Positions 31,948-32,998 of a DNA stretch of 32,998 bases are shown piece after piece. Below the pieces are notes generated by a model. The model ran no database searches and was not told the DNA's origin. It saw only the letters and a list, made by a program, of their open reading frames with translations. Numbering within the stretch: position 1 is the first letter of the stretch; every line of letters begins with the position of its first letter. The position numbers and the translations under genes were made by a program. This DNA comes from Paraburkholderia mimosarum LMG 23256 = NBRC 106338 (lineage in GTDB: Bacteria > Pseudomonadota > Gammaproteobacteria > Burkholderiales > Burkholderiaceae), in assembly GCF_000739815.1 (NCBI RefSeq), contig NZ_BBJJ01000070.1, positions 1 through 32,998 on the forward strand. Direction: 5' to 3'.

Positions 31948-32998
31948 ATGGATGCCAAACCCGTTCAGTTCGTTCGTTTGCAGCACGAAGAGTCACATGG
32001 CTACGACCGCAAGACGATCGACTATATCCACTCGGCGGCGCAGCGAGGTCTCTATGAGATTCGCGGTCTGGGCGCGAAGCGCCACGTGCCGCATTTCGAC
32101 GACCTGCTGTTTCTCGGCGCTTCGCTGTCGCGCTATCCGCTCGAAGGGTACCGCGAGAAGTGTTCGACCCAGACCGTGCTCGGCACCCGTTTCGCGAAGA
32201 AACCCGTCGTGCTGGATATTCCTGTCACGATCGCGGGCATGAGCTTCGGCGCGCTCTCTGCGAACGTCAAGGAGGCGCTCGGTCAGGCCGCGACGGCGAT
32301 GGGCACGTCCACGACCACCGGCGACGGCGGCATGACCCAGGAGGAGCGCCGCTCGTCGAAGACGCTGGTTTATCAGTGCCTGCCCTCGCGCTACGGCTTC
32401 AATCCGAACGACGTCCGTCGTGCCGACGCCATCGAAATCGTGATCGGCCAGGGCGCCAAGCCGGGCGGCGGCGGCATGCTGCTGGGGCAGAAAGTCAATC
32501 CGCGCGTGGCGGCGATGCGCACCTTGCCGGCCGGCATCGACCAGCGCTCGGCGAGCCGCCATCCGGACTGGACCGGTCCCGACGACCTGGCGATCAAGAT
32601 CCAGGAACTGCGCGAAATCACCGACTGGAACACGCCCGTGTATGTGAAGGTCGGGGCGACCCGCACGTTCAACGACGTCAAGCTCGCCGTGCATGCCGGC
32701 GCGGACGTGGTCGTGATCGACGGGATGCAGGGGGGCACCGCGGCCACGCAGACCTGCTTCATCGAGAACGTGGGGATTCCGACGCTGGCCGCGGTGCGCC
32801 AGGCGGTGGACGCGCTCGAAGATCTGAACATGAAAGGGCAGGTGCAGCTGATCGTATCGGGCGGCATACGGACGGGAGCCGACGTCGCCAAGGCGCTGGC
32901 GCTCGGCGCGGACGCCGTCGCGATCGGGCAGGGCATGCTGATGGCGCTCGGCTGCAACAGTGACAGCTATTTCCAGAACGGCGCACTGCATTCGGCGG
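31948..32998 (+). CDS. mgsC: N-methylglutamate synthase subunit C (FMN, glutamate synthase domain), partial
   Basis: An open frame of 350 codons from ATG 31948 to the end of the window, with no stop; the full protein would be around 440 residues. It is the FMN-binding glutamate synthase barrel: IAGMSFGALSANVKEALGQA, TTTGDGGMTQEERRSS, IEIVIGQGAKPGGGGMLLGQ, VVVIDGMQGGTAATQTCFIE and LIVSGGIRTGADVAKALALG. It joins the methylamino group to 2-oxoglutarate and reduces it to N-methylglutamate. It follows mgsB by 26 bases. The 3' end, and the iron-sulfur cysteines if present, lie outside the window. N-methylglutamate dehydrogenase genes would be expected next. Confidence 0.9.
   Translation, partial: MDAKPVQFVRLQHEESHGYDRKTIDYIHSAAQRGLYEIRGLGAKRHVPHFDDLLFLGASLSRYPLEGYREKCSTQTVLGTRFAKKPVVLDIPVTIAGMSFGALSANVKEALGQAATAMGTSTTTGDGGMTQEERRSSKTLVYQCLPSRYGFNPNDVRRADAIEIVIGQGAKPGGGGMLLGQKVNPRVAAMRTLPAGIDQRSASRHPDWTGPDDLAIKIQELREITDWNTPVYVKVGATRTFNDVKLAVHAGADVVVIDGMQGGTAATQTCFIENVGIPTLAAVRQAVDALEDLNMKGQVQLIVSGGIRTGADVAKALALGADAVAIGQGMLMALGCNSDSYFQNGALHSA

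Noticed and set aside
1..32998. CRISPR arrays, tRNA or rRNA genes, prophage or integrase genes, complete insertion sequences
   Set aside because: None was seen; only a transposase scrap at 3.7-3.9 kb was found.

Overview
High-GC proteobacterial DNA. Its gene families and layout resemble Burkholderiaceae such as Paraburkholderia or Caballeronia; this is inferred from protein style, porin type and codon use, not from a marker gene. The core, about 7.9-33 kb, is a catabolic locus for methylated amines. Nearly every step from trimethylamine to N-methylglutamate can be read from it.

Left arm (0-8 kb). A TetR regulator is divergent from a TfdB/PheA-type FAD aromatic monooxygenase, with an operator-like palindrome overlapping its promoter. 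Two unrecognised small proteins and a Gram-negative porin follow. Between 3.6 and 7.9 kb lies a scarred stretch around one intact gene, a PatD/YdcW-type aldehyde dehydrogenase. The scars are an IS5-type transposase scrap, the ruined 5' end and leader of a second amine permease, the ruined 3' end of a second N-formylglutamate amidohydrolase with a copy of its downstream sigma-54 promoter, and a LysR head fused to the tail of an ABC permease.

TMA/DMA operon (minus strand, 17.25 to 7.93 kb): dmmA-dmmB-dmmC-dmmD-purU-folD-tmm-tdm. Tmm oxidises trimethylamine to its N-oxide. Tdm splits the N-oxide into dimethylamine and formaldehyde. DmmABCD, a heme-PAS oxidative N-demethylase, takes dimethylamine to methylamine. 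GcvT-type folate domains in Tdm and DmmD, with FolD and PurU, give a route from formaldehyde through methylene- and formyl-tetrahydrofolate to formate.

Regulators (17.5-20.07 kb, plus strand): a soluble NarL/UhpB-class histidine kinase, its LuxR-type response regulator and a stand-alone PAS protein. They are transcribed divergently from dmmA behind a strong sigma-54 promoter. A bidirectional terminator separates them from the next operon.

Flavin/ETF operon (minus strand, 27.29 to 20.21 kb): a DAO-family FAD oxidoreductase, etfB, etfA, a HutD-like gene, ETF-ubiquinone oxidoreductase and an APC permease. It looks like an electron route from a secondary or tertiary amine to ubiquinone, plus uptake. 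The permease leader has an unusual hairpin at its ribosome binding site, and a diverged hairpin sits at the same place in the ruined copy.

Methylamine end (plus strand, 27.6-33 kb): a frame-damaged N-formylglutamate amidohydrolase, a near-consensus sigma-54 promoter, then gmaS-mgsA-mgsB-mgsC, which convert methylamine to gamma-glutamylmethylamide and then N-methylglutamate. mgsC runs off the window, so N-methylglutamate dehydrogenase genes (mgdABCD) cannot be seen but would be expected next.
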